DNA from: Paenibacillus larvae subsp. larvae
GTDB taxonomy: Bacteria > Bacillota > Bacilli > Paenibacillales > NBRC-103111
DNA length: 64,000 bases
Assembly (NCBI RefSeq): GCF_002003265.1
Contig: NZ_CP019687.1
Location: forward strand, 3,308,001-3,372,000
Direction: 5' to 3'
Below, in pieces: positions 34,720-43,733 of the stretch. Made by a program: the position numbers and the translations under genes. The stretch's first letter is position 1. The number at the start of each line of letters is the position of its first letter. The notes under the pieces were generated by a model, which was not told where the DNA came from, ran no database searches, and worked only from the letters and a program-made list of their open reading frames with translations.

Positions 34720-35474
34720 GGCCGCTTCACCTCTTCATCATCCTCTATCCCCGCAGTCGGATTCCATGGGCCGTTTTGCTGGCCTTTCCATTCCGAGCCG
34801 TCCTCCCATACTTCTTTCTTCCAGATCGGAACAATTTGTTTCAACCGTTCAATGGCATAACGGCTTGCTTCGTAACATTCAGCCCGGTGCGGGGAAGAGA
34901 CGGCAATGACTACACTAATCTCTGCCAGGTCTACCCGCCCCAGCCGATGGGTAATAGCGCATCGTGTTCCCGGCCAGCGCTGAGCAAGTTCCGTTCCAAT
35001 TTGTTCCATGGTCTTTAAAGCCATGGGCACATAGGCTTCATATTCAAGCAGTACAGTGCGCTGTCCGTTTGTAAATTCCCTTGTTGTCCCGACAAAAGAA
35101 AGTACGGCTCCATGATGGGGATGAATCACTTTCTGAGTAACTTCTTCCACCTGAATAGGTTCGTAAGTTATAACATAAAGGGGCGTTTCCGAATCGGAAG
35201 TATGTTCACCTTCCGTTCCTTCCCCCCGTCCGCCCGAAACCGGAGGAATCAAGGCAATTTCGTCGTCTGGTGAAAGCAACTCGTTCGGTCCGGCATAGGC
35301 CTGATTCTTGGCAACAAAGCAGTTCCGAAGAGCTTCGGACGCTTCAGGAAATTGTTCACCGATTTCCCGGATCAGTTCTTCCGCCGTCATTTGCTGTTTG
35401 GTGCTCTGTATAGAAATGACGGAACCTCCGAGCAAATCAGCCAAACCTGCAAAAATATGAATGGTGTAACTCAT
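34716..35474 (-). CDS. moaDE: Fused molybdopterin synthase MoaD-MoaE
   Basis: A 252-residue protein. Residues 1-83 are MoaD (ubiquitin-like, ending IPPVSGG), then a short Gly/Glu linker, then MoaE from about residue 97 with HGAVLSFVGTTRE, the dimer helix LEYEAY, HRLG and AVSSPHR, and a catalytic-type Lys in WKKE. The two subunits together convert precursor Z to molybdopterin. The Gly-Gly that must become a free thiocarboxylate is internal here, so cleavage after it would be needed; the mycobacterial MoaX fusion is known to be cut at this point. The gene starts at ATG 35474. Confidence 0.9.
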   Translation of the reverse strand: MSYTIHIFAGLADLLGGSVISIQSTKQQMTAEELIREIGEQFPEASEALRNCFVAKNQAYAGPNELLSPDDEIALIPPVSGGRGEGTEGEHTSDSETPLYVITYEPIQVEEVTQKVIHPHHGAVLSFVGTTREFTNGQRTVLLEYEAYVPMALKTMEQIGTELAQRWPGTRCAITHRLGRVDLAEISVVIAVSSPHRAECYEASRYAIERLKQIVPIWKKEVWEDGSEWKGQQNGPWNPTAGIEDDEEVKRP

Positions 35475-35571
35475 GTCATCACGCTCCAGGCAAGCCTTTT
35501 GGACTCAGTATATCATAAGTGCATGTAGACCATCTTAAACAGATGGCACAAAAACGTCAAACCGGTAAGTA

Positions 35572-35599
35572 TGAACATAGCGGAACATAGCGGTATAAT
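35572..35599 (+). promoter_or_regulatory. Promoter region of the nre operon
   Basis: A perfect TATAAT at 35594-35599 with a weak -35 (TGAACA, 16-base spacer). The 10-base unit GAACATAGCG is tandemly repeated between the two boxes (35573-35592). Confidence 0.5.
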
Positions 35600-35685
35600 G
35601 AACACGAAAAAGAATCGGTTTCAAACAACGAAGCTTCGGAACCAGTAACCGGGTTTCTCTACCATAGGAGGTGTGTCTTTTACGG

Positions 35686-36930
35686 ATGAACACCGGCAGG
35701 AAAAGATACGGGAGGATGGCTTTCTTTTTATTGATGAACGGCTTGCTTACCGTCATGACTTCATTGTTGATCGTAATTTCCATTTTTGCCATGATGGGTG
35801 TCCAGTTGACGGATAGGGTACGGCTCCTGCCTGTATTTATATTTGTTCTGGTTGTCACGACGGCATTCTTCGTCATTATTTATTGGCAGGGTCGCTGGTT
35901 GCGTACGGAACAGCAAATGCTGAGCAATGTATTCGAACATATTTCAGATGGGGTGCTTGTCCTGAACAAGTATCTGGAGATTGTTAAATCCAATCCGGCA
36001 GCCCGTCAATTGCTTCAATTACCTGAGGATGCCAAGAAGATTTCTTATTGCTCTCTTTGTTCAAATTACCCAGGTCTTGAGAAATTATGCGATTACGATT
36101 CCTGTTATGTAGCCACTCACCAGCATGAGCCTGTGGAGGTACAGATACGGACTCCGGTCAGCGAATCAGCCTCCGTAACCGTAACAACATCCGAGTATGA
36201 AGATCCGGATCACGGACCCATGTTTATCTTGCGCGTGCGCAAAGTGGGGGATGAACGTAAGGAAGAACAGGAAAAAATAGCAAAAATGATCACTCGTTCG
36301 ATTTTACAAGCACAGGAAAATGAACGGAAGCGGATTTCCCGGGAGCTTCATGACGGCATCGGACAGCAGCTTTATATTATGATGATTCATTTGGGAATGA
36401 TTAAAGCGGAAGCGGAAGGGCAGGATTCTATCATAAATCCGCTTGGTGAATTGGAGGAATCTACACGATTGCTGATTCAGGATGTCCGTCATTTATCAGC
36501 TGAACTAAGGCCGTCAACTTTGGATGATATAGGGCTGGTGGCGGCTCTGCGAAATTATATTCAGGATTATAGCCACAAGTTCGGCATCCAGGTTCATTTT
36601 GCCTATGAAGGAAGCAAAGAACGTTTTCCCGCGCCTGTAGAGACGGCCTTATACCGGATTTGCCAGGAAGCACTGATCAATGCGGCTAAATATGCCCAGA
36701 CGGAAAATATTCACATTTTGCTGGACCGGGAGCCGGATCAGGCCAGGTTGAGCGTTCAGGATTTTGGCGTAGGGTTTGAACTGAAACCCGGAACAGCACG
36801 TGGAGTCGGTCTTTATAGTATGGAAGAGCGTGCCGGTATTTTGGGAGGAAGTGTAACCATTACGTCACAAAAAACAAAAGGGACGAAAATTGAAGTGCGC
36901 ATTCCATTTACGGAAGGAGGAGATCAGTAA
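35686..36930 (+). CDS. nreB: NreB-like oxygen-sensing histidine kinase
   Basis: A 414-residue kinase. Two N-terminal membrane helices (about 11-36 and 46-66) precede a PAS domain with Cys122, Cys125, Cys135 and Cys140 (C-X2-C-X9-C-X4-C), the pattern that holds the oxygen-labile Fe-S cluster in NreB. A HisKA_3 domain follows (SRELHDGIGQQL, His222) and a HATPase_c domain (DFGVGFEL). Staphylococcal NreB is soluble, so the membrane segment is a difference. Without oxygen it would phosphorylate NreC to activate nitrate respiration genes. The start is uncertain: ATG 35686 lies 14 bases after AGGAGG. It overlaps the next gene by one base (TAATG). Confidence 0.87.
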   Translation: MNTGRKRYGRMAFFLLMNGLLTVMTSLLIVISIFAMMGVQLTDRVRLLPVFIFVLVVTTAFFVIIYWQGRWLRTEQQMLSNVFEHISDGVLVLNKYLEIVKSNPAARQLLQLPEDAKKISYCSLCSNYPGLEKLCDYDSCYVATHQHEPVEVQIRTPVSESASVTVTTSEYEDPDHGPMFILRVRKVGDERKEEQEKIAKMITRSILQAQENERKRISRELHDGIGQQLYIMMIHLGMIKAEAEGQDSIINPLGELEESTRLLIQDVRHLSAELRPSTLDDIGLVAALRNYIQDYSHKFGIQVHFAYEGSKERFPAPVETALYRICQEALINAAKYAQTENIHILLDREPDQARLSVQDFGVGFELKPGTARGVGLYSMEERAGILGGSVTITSQKTKGTKIEVRIPFTEGGDQ

Positions 36931-37586
36931 TGAATATTCGGATTTTGCTGGTAGATGATCATGCCGTAGTCCGGAGCGGCCTTAAAATGCTGATTGATGC
37001 CCAACCTGATCTAAAGGTGGTCGGTGAAGCGGCCGACGGCGTGGAGGCGATCCGTCAGGCCCTCGAACTCAAGCCGCATATTGTCATTATGGATTTGAAT
37101 ATGCCGAACGGCCGGAACGGGCTGTACACGACCGCCGAGCTTCTGAGAAGCATGCCCGAGATCAAGGTTATCATTTTAACAATGCATGATGATGAAGAAT
37201 ATTTATTTCAGGCGCTCAAATCCGGGGCATCCGGCTATGTGCTCAAGTCCTCTCCGGGCACGGAACTGATCCAGGCTATCCGTCAGGTATATCAGGGCCA
37301 GGCTTATCTGCATCATGCGGCAGCCAAAAAGGTCATAGAAGGCTATTTGCAATCTGCTTCCCATGACCATACGGATGCATTTCAGCAATTAACGGACCGC
37401 GAGAAGGAAATTCTCAGTCTGGTGGCTAAAGGGTATACGAACAAGGAAGTTGCCGATCTTCTGTCAATCAGTGCCAAGACAGTAGAAAACCATAAAGCGA
37501 ATATCATGGACAAACTGAACCTCAATACCAGAAGAGATCTGATCCGTTTTGCCGTTAAGAGAGGGCTTCTTGATTTTGATGACTGA
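36930..37586 (+). CDS. nreC: NreC-type response regulator (NarL/FixJ family)
   Basis: A 218-residue regulator. The receiver domain has the acidic DD pair, phospho-acceptor Asp in IVIMDLNMP, Thr in ILTMHDD and Lys in YVLKSS. The C-terminal LuxR-type helix-turn-helix runs LTDREKEILSLVAKGYTNKEVADLL followed by SAKTVENH. It is coupled to nreB and is the expected activator of nar and transporter genes. Binding sites could not be confirmed by eye. Confidence 0.92.
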   Translation: MNIRILLVDDHAVVRSGLKMLIDAQPDLKVVGEAADGVEAIRQALELKPHIVIMDLNMPNGRNGLYTTAELLRSMPEIKVIILTMHDDEEYLFQALKSGASGYVLKSSPGTELIQAIRQVYQGQAYLHHAAAKKVIEGYLQSASHDHTDAFQQLTDREKEILSLVAKGYTNKEVADLLSISAKTVENHKANIMDKLNLNTRRDLIRFAVKRGLLDFDD

Positions 37587-37632
37587 TTCCATGGAAAACA
37601 GGACAGAATGTAAGGAAAGAAGGGGAATGCGG

Positions 37633-38568
37633 ATGAACCAACCTTCACAGGAGCAGGCCTTCCGACATGAGGCTTGTCAGAAGCTGCTCACCTTAAAAGG
37701 GGCATGGGCCGTAGATGTAATAGCCCTGGCTTTGTATGACCGGAACCGGCGGGAAATCCGCTGGCGCATTGCTTACGGGGCCTCCAGTGAACAATATAAG
37801 GCTATTGCCATCCGGATAGGAAAAGGAGTGGCCGGCACGGTACTGCAAACGCAAAGGAAGCTTGTGGTAGAAGCTTTCCCGGAAGAAATGCCCGAGGACC
37901 AAATGGAATATCCGATTATGATGGTGGAGCGGCTTCGTTCTGCTATCGTTGTGCCTATAAAGAAAGACGGGGAGGTATATGGGGTATTGCTGGCCGGTTA
38001 CCGGACCCGGCAATCTTTTACACACGATCCCGTCGAAGCTTGCGAGCAGGTAGCCGGAGAAATTGCGGAGGCATCTGCACTTTATAACCTGCATGGTTAT
38101 ACGGGTGAACCCTTGCAGGAAAAGCAGTCATCCAGTCTGGAAAACTATGTGCAGCGGCTTCGCAGGGTGGAAACCCGGATTACCTGCCAGTTGTTGGACC
38201 AACAGGTGACCAAACTGGCCGATTCCATTCAGATTTATTTGCTGGAAGGGTTGGCACAGCTTTTCAGCGAACTCCTGGAATTTCAGGAAGATCGAATTAT
38301 TGTCAGTATGGAACGAAAGCAAGGCTTTCTATTATCCATAGACCTGATGCTGAACCGGAAAGTACAGGACCCGTATTACCGGTTGGGCTGGTTGATCCAA
38401 AGGGTTCAAACATTAAAAGGCAATGTGGAAATGTACAATGCCCCGGGAGAATTCTATTTAGTCATGAACTATCACCTTGGCCTGCTCCTGGAGGACCCCT
38501 CCTGGCAGGTACAGGCCGGGGAAAGTGGAAAAGGTAATTCATTTGGGGGAATCCTTCCCGGGGAATGA
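37633..38568 (+). CDS. nreA: NreA-like GAF-domain nitrate sensor with C-terminal extension
   Basis: A 311-residue soluble protein. About residues 10-155 form a GAF domain resembling NreA (KGVAGTVLQTQRKLVVE, SAIVVPIKKDGEVYGVLLAGYR), which binds nitrate and restrains NreB. The remaining 150 residues are a helical extension I do not recognise; classical NreA is only about 150 residues long. ATG 37633 follows AGGGG at 7 bases. It is third in the operon, whereas the staphylococcal order is nreA, nreB, nreC. Nitrate binding is inferred. Confidence 0.78.
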   Translation: MNQPSQEQAFRHEACQKLLTLKGAWAVDVIALALYDRNRREIRWRIAYGASSEQYKAIAIRIGKGVAGTVLQTQRKLVVEAFPEEMPEDQMEYPIMMVERLRSAIVVPIKKDGEVYGVLLAGYRTRQSFTHDPVEACEQVAGEIAEASALYNLHGYTGEPLQEKQSSSLENYVQRLRRVETRITCQLLDQQVTKLADSIQIYLLEGLAQLFSELLEFQEDRIIVSMERKQGFLLSIDLMLNRKVQDPYYRLGWLIQRVQTLKGNVEMYNAPGEFYLVMNYHLGLLLEDPSWQVQAGESGKGNSFGGILPGE

Positions 38569-38587
38569 GGGATTTCCCCTCTTTATT
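38560..38587 (+). terminator. Terminator of the nre operon
   Basis: Arms GGGGAA and TTCCCC with an 8-base loop, followed by CTCTTTATTT; the left arm covers the end of nreA. Confidence 0.6.
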
Positions 38588-38653
38588 TGGCATCATGAAC
38601 CAATCAAGATAAAAGTAAGAAAGACTTTTATGAGAAAGTAGGTCGATTTAAGG

Positions 38654-39868
38654 ATGAATAGAATCAAACTGCAGCTTCCTCTTCAAACGCTCAGTCTGAT
38701 CGCAGGTTTTGCAGTATGGGGAATTTTATCTTCCCTGATCCCTTTTATCAAAGAAGACATTCACCTAACTCCTGCGCAGCTCTCCTGGGTAACCGCAATC
38801 CCGGTAGTGCTCGGCTCCCTGCTGCGGATTCCCATTGGATATCTGACCAACCGGTATGGGGCGAGGTTTGTATTTTCTGCCAGCTTTATTTTGCTGCTGC
38901 CGCCAGTCCTGTTCATCAGCTACGCCGGTTCTTTCCGGGATTTGATTCTTGGGGGATTGTTTTTGGGTATTGGAGGTGCCGTGTTTTCTGTAGGTGTTAC
39001 TTCCCTGCCTAAATATTATCCTAAGGAACGCCATGGTTTTGTAAACGGGGTCTTTGGCATGGGGAATCTTGGTTCTGCCGTTAGTACATTCTTTGCCCCC
39101 GTGTTGGCGAATCATCTGGGATGGGAAAATACCGTCCGGGTTTATCTGATTCTTCTGGCCGTGTTCATCGTAGGGAATATGTTCCTGGGAGATCCGAAAG
39201 AGCCGAAGGTGAAGCAGTCGCTGACCGAACAATTTAAGAGTGTTTATAAGAACGAAAAACTTTGGTATCTATGCCTGTTTTACTTTATTACCTTTGGCGT
39301 TTTCGTGGCCTTTACCGTTTATTTACCGAACTTCCTGTCCTCTCATTTTCAGCTGGACAAAGTGGATGCAGGGCTTCGTACTGCCGGGTTCATCATTTTG
39401 GCTACGCTGCTGAGACCTGTCGGGGGATGGCTGGGAGACCGGTTCAATGCATATAAAATATTAATGGCCGTTTTTGCTGGTCTTACCTTATCGGGGATCT
39501 TGCTTGCATTTACTCCTTCATTGGGGCTGTATACCGCCGGATGCTTGAGCATAGCGGTTTTTGCGGGAATCGGCAATGGTGCCGTCTTTAAACTGGTACC
39601 GATGTATTTCAGTAAGCAGGCCGGAATCGCCAACGGAATTATCTCCGCTATGGGAGGCCTTGGCGGATTTTTCCCTCCTCTCATTCTAAGCGGCGTTTTT
39701 TCTCTGACAGGACAATATTCCATCGGTTTCATGCTGCTGTCGATGGCGGCATTATCCAGCATGGTGATAGCTGTCTTTTTGTATCAGCAGGGGGAGGGTT
39801 CCAGGCCGGATAATTCCTCTAGTGGTTCAGAAGGCATCTATAAAAGCATAAAAGCGGGTAAAAGATAA
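38654..39868 (+). CDS. narK: NarK/NarT-family nitrate/nitrite transporter
   Basis: A 404-residue major facilitator of the nitrate-nitrite porter family with 12 helices. It contains the two glycine-rich nitrate signature regions, GMGNLGSAVSTFFAP and IISAMGGLGGFFPP, and conserved arginines in helices 2 and 8 (SLLRIPIGYL, TLLRPVGGWL). It imports nitrate and/or exports nitrite for the nitrate reductase encoded downstream. The gene lies between the sensing system and cofactor genes. Confidence 0.92.
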   Translation: MNRIKLQLPLQTLSLIAGFAVWGILSSLIPFIKEDIHLTPAQLSWVTAIPVVLGSLLRIPIGYLTNRYGARFVFSASFILLLPPVLFISYAGSFRDLILGGLFLGIGGAVFSVGVTSLPKYYPKERHGFVNGVFGMGNLGSAVSTFFAPVLANHLGWENTVRVYLILLAVFIVGNMFLGDPKEPKVKQSLTEQFKSVYKNEKLWYLCLFYFITFGVFVAFTVYLPNFLSSHFQLDKVDAGLRTAGFIILATLLRPVGGWLGDRFNAYKILMAVFAGLTLSGILLAFTPSLGLYTAGCLSIAVFAGIGNGAVFKLVPMYFSKQAGIANGIISAMGGLGGFFPPLILSGVFSLTGQYSIGFMLLSMAALSSMVIAVFLYQQGEGSRPDNSSSGSEGIYKSIKAGKR

Positions 39869-39942
39869 TAGATCAGGTAATGGTGGTATTAATCTCTATT
39901 ATATGATTAAAAAATATTCATTTCAGGGGCAGGTGAGAGGGC

Positions 39943-40946
39943 ATGCAATCGAATTGGACAGACCGTTATGGACGGAATCATGACTATTTGCGTATCTCAG
40001 TAACAGACCGCTGTAACTTGAGATGTGTCTACTGTATGCCTGCTGAAGGAATGAAGTTTGAGCCGGAAGACCGGCTCCTTTCTTTTGATGAGATAATAGA
40101 ATTCGTCCGTGTGGCGGCCCGTATGGGTATATCCAGGCTTCGCCTGACAGGGGGAGAGCCTCTTGTCCGCAAGCATCTGTCTGTGTTGATCAGGCGGCTG
40201 GCAGAGATTCCGGGGATTCAGGATATAGCTTTAACGACCAACGGGATGCTTTTGGCCAAACAAGCCCGGGTTTTGAAGGAAGCCGGACTTACCCGCGTCA
40301 ATATTAGTCTGGATTCCCTCCGTCCGGACAGATTCCGCCAGATTACCCGAGGAGGAGAAGTAAGCCGTGTTCTGGACGGGATCCGGGCAAGCTGTGAAGC
40401 GGGACTCTCACCGGTCAAGCTGAATGTCCTGTTGATGAAGGGGCGGAACGATGATGAGATTGCCGATTTTCTCCGTATGACCATAGATCATCCCGTTGAA
40501 ATCCGCTTCATTGAGTATATGCCGATTGGCACCCGGAATGAGGAATGGAGAGAGGGCTATATTCCTTTACAAGTGGTAAAAGAGCGGGCTTTGCAAGCTG
40601 GATACGATTTTACCGGAACGGACAAAGGGATCGGGAGTGGTCCTGCCGAATATTATCGTATTCAAGGGGCAGCCGGAACCTTTGGACTGATCATCCGGTC
40701 AGCGAGCATTTTTGTAAAACTTGCAACCGGCTTAGACTGACAGCCGACGGGAACCTGAAACCCTGCCTATATTGGTCGGATGAATGGAATGTCCGCAAGT
40801 GGATCGGAAATGAGGAAGGACTAAAACGGCTCATTCAGCGGGCACTGGAATTAAAACCGGAGAGTCATGAAATGGCACGGTCTCTGCTTGGACAGCAGTT
40901 ATCCCGTACACCAACCGGACGCAAAATGTCTCAAATCGGCGGATAG
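39943..40946 (+). pseudogene. moaA: moaA, GTP 3',8-cyclase, frameshifted
   Basis: Across one frame change this is a 334-residue MoaA. The N-terminal radical SAM motif is CNLRCVYC and the C-terminal second-cluster motif is CKTCNRLRLTADGNLKPC. The frame breaks after GTFGLI at 40692: the expected GLISPVSEHFC requires one more base than is present. As written the protein ends at 40740 and lacks the C-terminal [4Fe-4S] cluster that binds GTP, so it would be inactive. MoaA makes the first intermediate of molybdenum cofactor. A sequencing error would fully restore it. Confidence 0.88.
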
Positions 40947-41068
40947 CGAAGCAAACGGAGAACGGCGAGGTCCGCAAAGCCAATGTGATTGTTTAACAGG
41001 ATTTGATACAGATCGAGGAGTGGGCCGGTTATAATACTGCTTATACTTGTTGAATAGGAGGTTCCAAC

Positions 41069-42315
41069 ATGGGGAGATTTGAACGGGAAGCTCTTACCGT
41101 TAAGGAAGCACTTGAGCGGGTAATGGCACATGTTCCGGCGGGGAACCTGGAGAAGGTGAAGCTGGAGGAAAGCATCGGCCGCAGGCTTGCGTCCGATGTC
41201 CATGCCTCCCACCCGGTCCCGCACTTCCGCCGGTCGGGGATGGACGGATATGCGGTACGGTCTTCCGATACCGCAGGAGCATCGGCCGAACGGCCGGTGC
41301 TCCTTGAAGTTGTCGAGACCGTCCCTTGCGGGTCCATAGCGCAGCGGCAGCTTCAACCGGGACAGGCTGCACGAATTATGACCGGCGCTGCGGTGCCGGA
41401 TGAAGCTGATGCCGTCATCATGTTCGAGATGACGGCAAGCGTTCAGCGGAACGGCCGGACTTATGCCGCCGTCCGCAAAGAGATGCGCCCGGGTGCCAAT
41501 GTGACACCCGTTGCACAGGAAATGCCTCAAGGAGAATTGATCCTTGAGGCAGGCAGGCTCATCGGCGCCGGAGAAGCGGCGCTGCTGGCCATGTTCGGGC
41601 ACGCTTCAGTGCCCGTCTACAAGCGTCCGCGCGTAGCAATCTTCGCTACGGGTACGGAGCTGCTGCGCGTCGAAGAGCAGCTGCAGGCGGGCAGAATCCG
41701 TAACAGCAACGGCTATATGCTCGCTGCACTGGTGCAGGAAGCCGGCGCCTTGCCCGATATCAAGGTGACGATTCCCGATAAAGTGGAAACGGCGAAATCT
41801 GCCATCCTGGCCGCTATGGATGAGTACGATCTTGTCCTGACAACCGGCGGCGTTTCGGTTGGGGATTACGATGTTCTCTATGATATGGTGGCCAATTGGG
41901 ATGGCAAGCTGCTTTTTAATAAGCTGCGAATGCGTCCCGGCAGCCCTACGACTGCCGGTATCTATAAAGACAGGCTATTGCTCGCTCTCTCTGGAAATCC
42001 CGGAGCCTGTTATGTTGGATTTATTCTTTTTGCCAAGCCGGTTTTACTGGGCATGCAGGGGGGAAGCAGCCTGTCCAGCGGGAACAGCGGGCTTATCTCG
42101 CCACCGATTACGGAAAGGACAACAAGTTTACCCGTTATGTGAGGTCCAAATTGGAGTTCCGGGAAGGACAGGTCTGGATCAGGCCTGCCTGCAACGACGC
42201 ATCCAGTATGACTACCTCTATTAAGGATGCCGACTGCCTGATGGTAATCCCTCCTCATTCCGGTAAAATAGCTGCAGGAGAACTTGTAAGCTTTGTTCCA
42301 ATTAAGCATTTATAA
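41069..42315 (+). pseudogene. moeA: moeA, molybdopterin molybdenumtransferase, frameshifted
   Basis: Across one frame change this is a 415-residue MoeA with SGMDGYAVRS, the MPT-binding MTGAAVPDEADAVI, IFATGTEL, TTGGVSVGDYD and LALSGNPGACYVGF. The frame breaks in a run of six G at 42058-42063, where a seventh G would restore reading into ATDYGKDNKFTRYVRSKL and domain IV. As written the last 85 residues are replaced by a short tail ending at 42142. MoeA inserts molybdate into adenylylated molybdopterin. A homopolymer sequencing error is an obvious alternative. Confidence 0.88.
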
Positions 42316-42345
42316 TTGATTACTTATACAGGAGGAGTGAATGGG

Positions 42346-42882
42346 ATGGCCAAGACGGCTAGCAATCCCCGGGTGTTTCAAGTAGTAGGCTATAAAAATG
42401 CCGGTAAAACAACACTCGTCTGCAAACTGGTTCATGTCCTTAAAACAGGCGGTTTCCGGGTGGGAACGGTTAAACATGATGCCCATCAGTTTGAGATAGA
42501 TCATCCCGGCAAAGATACTTGGCAGCACCGTGAAGCCGGAGCAGATGCCGTGGCTATTACTTCGGAACGGCAGGGACAAACCTGCGTCATCGAACAGCGA
42601 TATATACCCCTTCCGGATCTGGTGGAACAGATAAGCAACCGCAACCAGCTCGATGTTGTGGCAGTGGAAGGGTTTAAAGCGGAAGCTTACCCCAAAGTAG
42701 CTGTCATCCGGAACCTGGAGCATCTGAAGCTGCTGAACTCCCTCAATCATGTCAAGGCTATTGCTTCCTGGCTGCCTGAGAGGGAAATCCGCCAGCTTGT
42801 TCCGCCCGCTATCCCGATTGTTTCCATCGATGACCCTGACAAGCTGCTGGCCGTTCTCTTCTCCGAAGAGGGGAATCGATGA
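42346..42882 (+). CDS. mobB: Molybdopterin-guanine dinucleotide biosynthesis adaptor MobB
   Basis: A 178-residue P-loop protein with Walker A GYKNAGKTTL, the KHDAHQFEID segment, VVAVEGFKAEAYPK (Walker B region) and a C-terminal IPIVSIDD. MobB binds GTP and assists MobA. AGGAGG lies 9 bases before ATG 42346. It follows moeA by 30 bases and overlaps mobA by 4 bases. Confidence 0.92.
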   Translation: MAKTASNPRVFQVVGYKNAGKTTLVCKLVHVLKTGGFRVGTVKHDAHQFEIDHPGKDTWQHREAGADAVAITSERQGQTCVIEQRYIPLPDLVEQISNRNQLDVVAVEGFKAEAYPKVAVIRNLEHLKLLNSLNHVKAIASWLPEREIRQLVPPAIPIVSIDDPDKLLAVLFSEEGNR

Positions 42883-43514
42883 GACCGGACCGAGGTTTGG
42901 CGGGAGTCCTGGTCATGGGCGGTGAAAATTCGCGGATGGGAAGACCGAAGGGGCTTGTAAACATACAGGGTGAGCCGCTTTTTATCAGGACGTTGAGAGA
43001 GATGGAAAAGGGCTGCTATGAACGGATTATTGTCACTAACACGCCCTGGTTATACAAACCGTTACTGGCAGAACCCGTCTCCATGATTTCTGACGTTTAT
43101 CCGGGAAAGGGTCCGCTCAGTGGATTTCATGCCGTTATGCACGGTTCCCCCAGCGAATTCTTTTGGATGGTGGGCTGTGATATGCCTTTCGTCTCGTGGG
43201 AGGCAGGGCTGCTGTTATGGAAGAAGCTGCTCGCTTCCCGCTGCAAACTGGCGGTTCCTTGTCTTTCCGGTCAAATTGAACCGCTCCACGGCATTTATCA
43301 TAGGAGCTGCCTGTCCGGAATAGAGCGTCTGCTGGAATCCGGGGCACAGTCCGGCTTGATCCGGTGGATTCGGAAAGAGTCTGCCTTGTTTTTAAAAGAA
43401 GCGGATTTTAACGAAGCCGGTATACCTCTTGGATTTACCGATAGCTTTAATACTCCGGATGAGTTCGACCGGTTAATGAATAGTACGGGCTTACGTCCTT
43501 CAGGTGGAGCGTAA
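42879..43514 (+). CDS. mobA: Molybdenum cofactor guanylyltransferase MobA
   Basis: A 211-residue nucleotidyltransferase with a variant N-terminal signature, VLVMGGENSRMGRPKGL (usual LAGGxSxRMGxxK), the catalytic-metal GCDMPFVS segment and a late FTDSFNTPDEF. It joins GMP to molybdopterin to form the bis-MGD cofactor needed by NarG. It is coupled to mobB through an ATGA overlap and ends the cofactor operon. Confidence 0.9.
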   Translation: MRPDRGLAGVLVMGGENSRMGRPKGLVNIQGEPLFIRTLREMEKGCYERIIVTNTPWLYKPLLAEPVSMISDVYPGKGPLSGFHAVMHGSPSEFFWMVGCDMPFVSWEAGLLLWKKLLASRCKLAVPCLSGQIEPLHGIYHRSCLSGIERLLESGAQSGLIRWIRKESALFLKEADFNEAGIPLGFTDSFNTPDEFDRLMNSTGLRPSGGA

Positions 43515-43569
43515 TCAAAACAACATTAAGCAAGAGACGGCATTGTTGGGACCTACCGTTTAATGAATT

Positions 43570-43617
43570 AGGGGAATTTCCTCATGGAGATGAGGGAGTT
43601 CCCCTCTCTTTTTTTAT
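43570..43617 (+). terminator. Terminator of the cofactor operon
   Basis: Nested arms AGGGGAA/TTCCCCT and CCTCAT/ATGAGG are followed by CTCTTTTTTT. Confidence 0.8.
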
Positions 43618-43733
43618 GGAAGGTTTTCTTATGATGAATGCATAGAGAGTTTCAGTGGATTGAAAGACACATAGGTGTACTAACCGCAAACAGATTCAGC
43701 TTTGATATACGCAGAGGATGAGGAGATGAACTC

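Noticed and set aside
35573-35592. Tandem GAACATAGCG repeat in the nre promoter as a mobile-element scar
   Set aside because: It is only two 10-base units with no inverted repeats; it may be a regulator site and is recorded under the promoter instead.
40931-41602. 223-codon minus-strand frame opposite moeA
   Set aside because: It is a GC-rich antisense shadow of a recognisable gene, without initiation signals.
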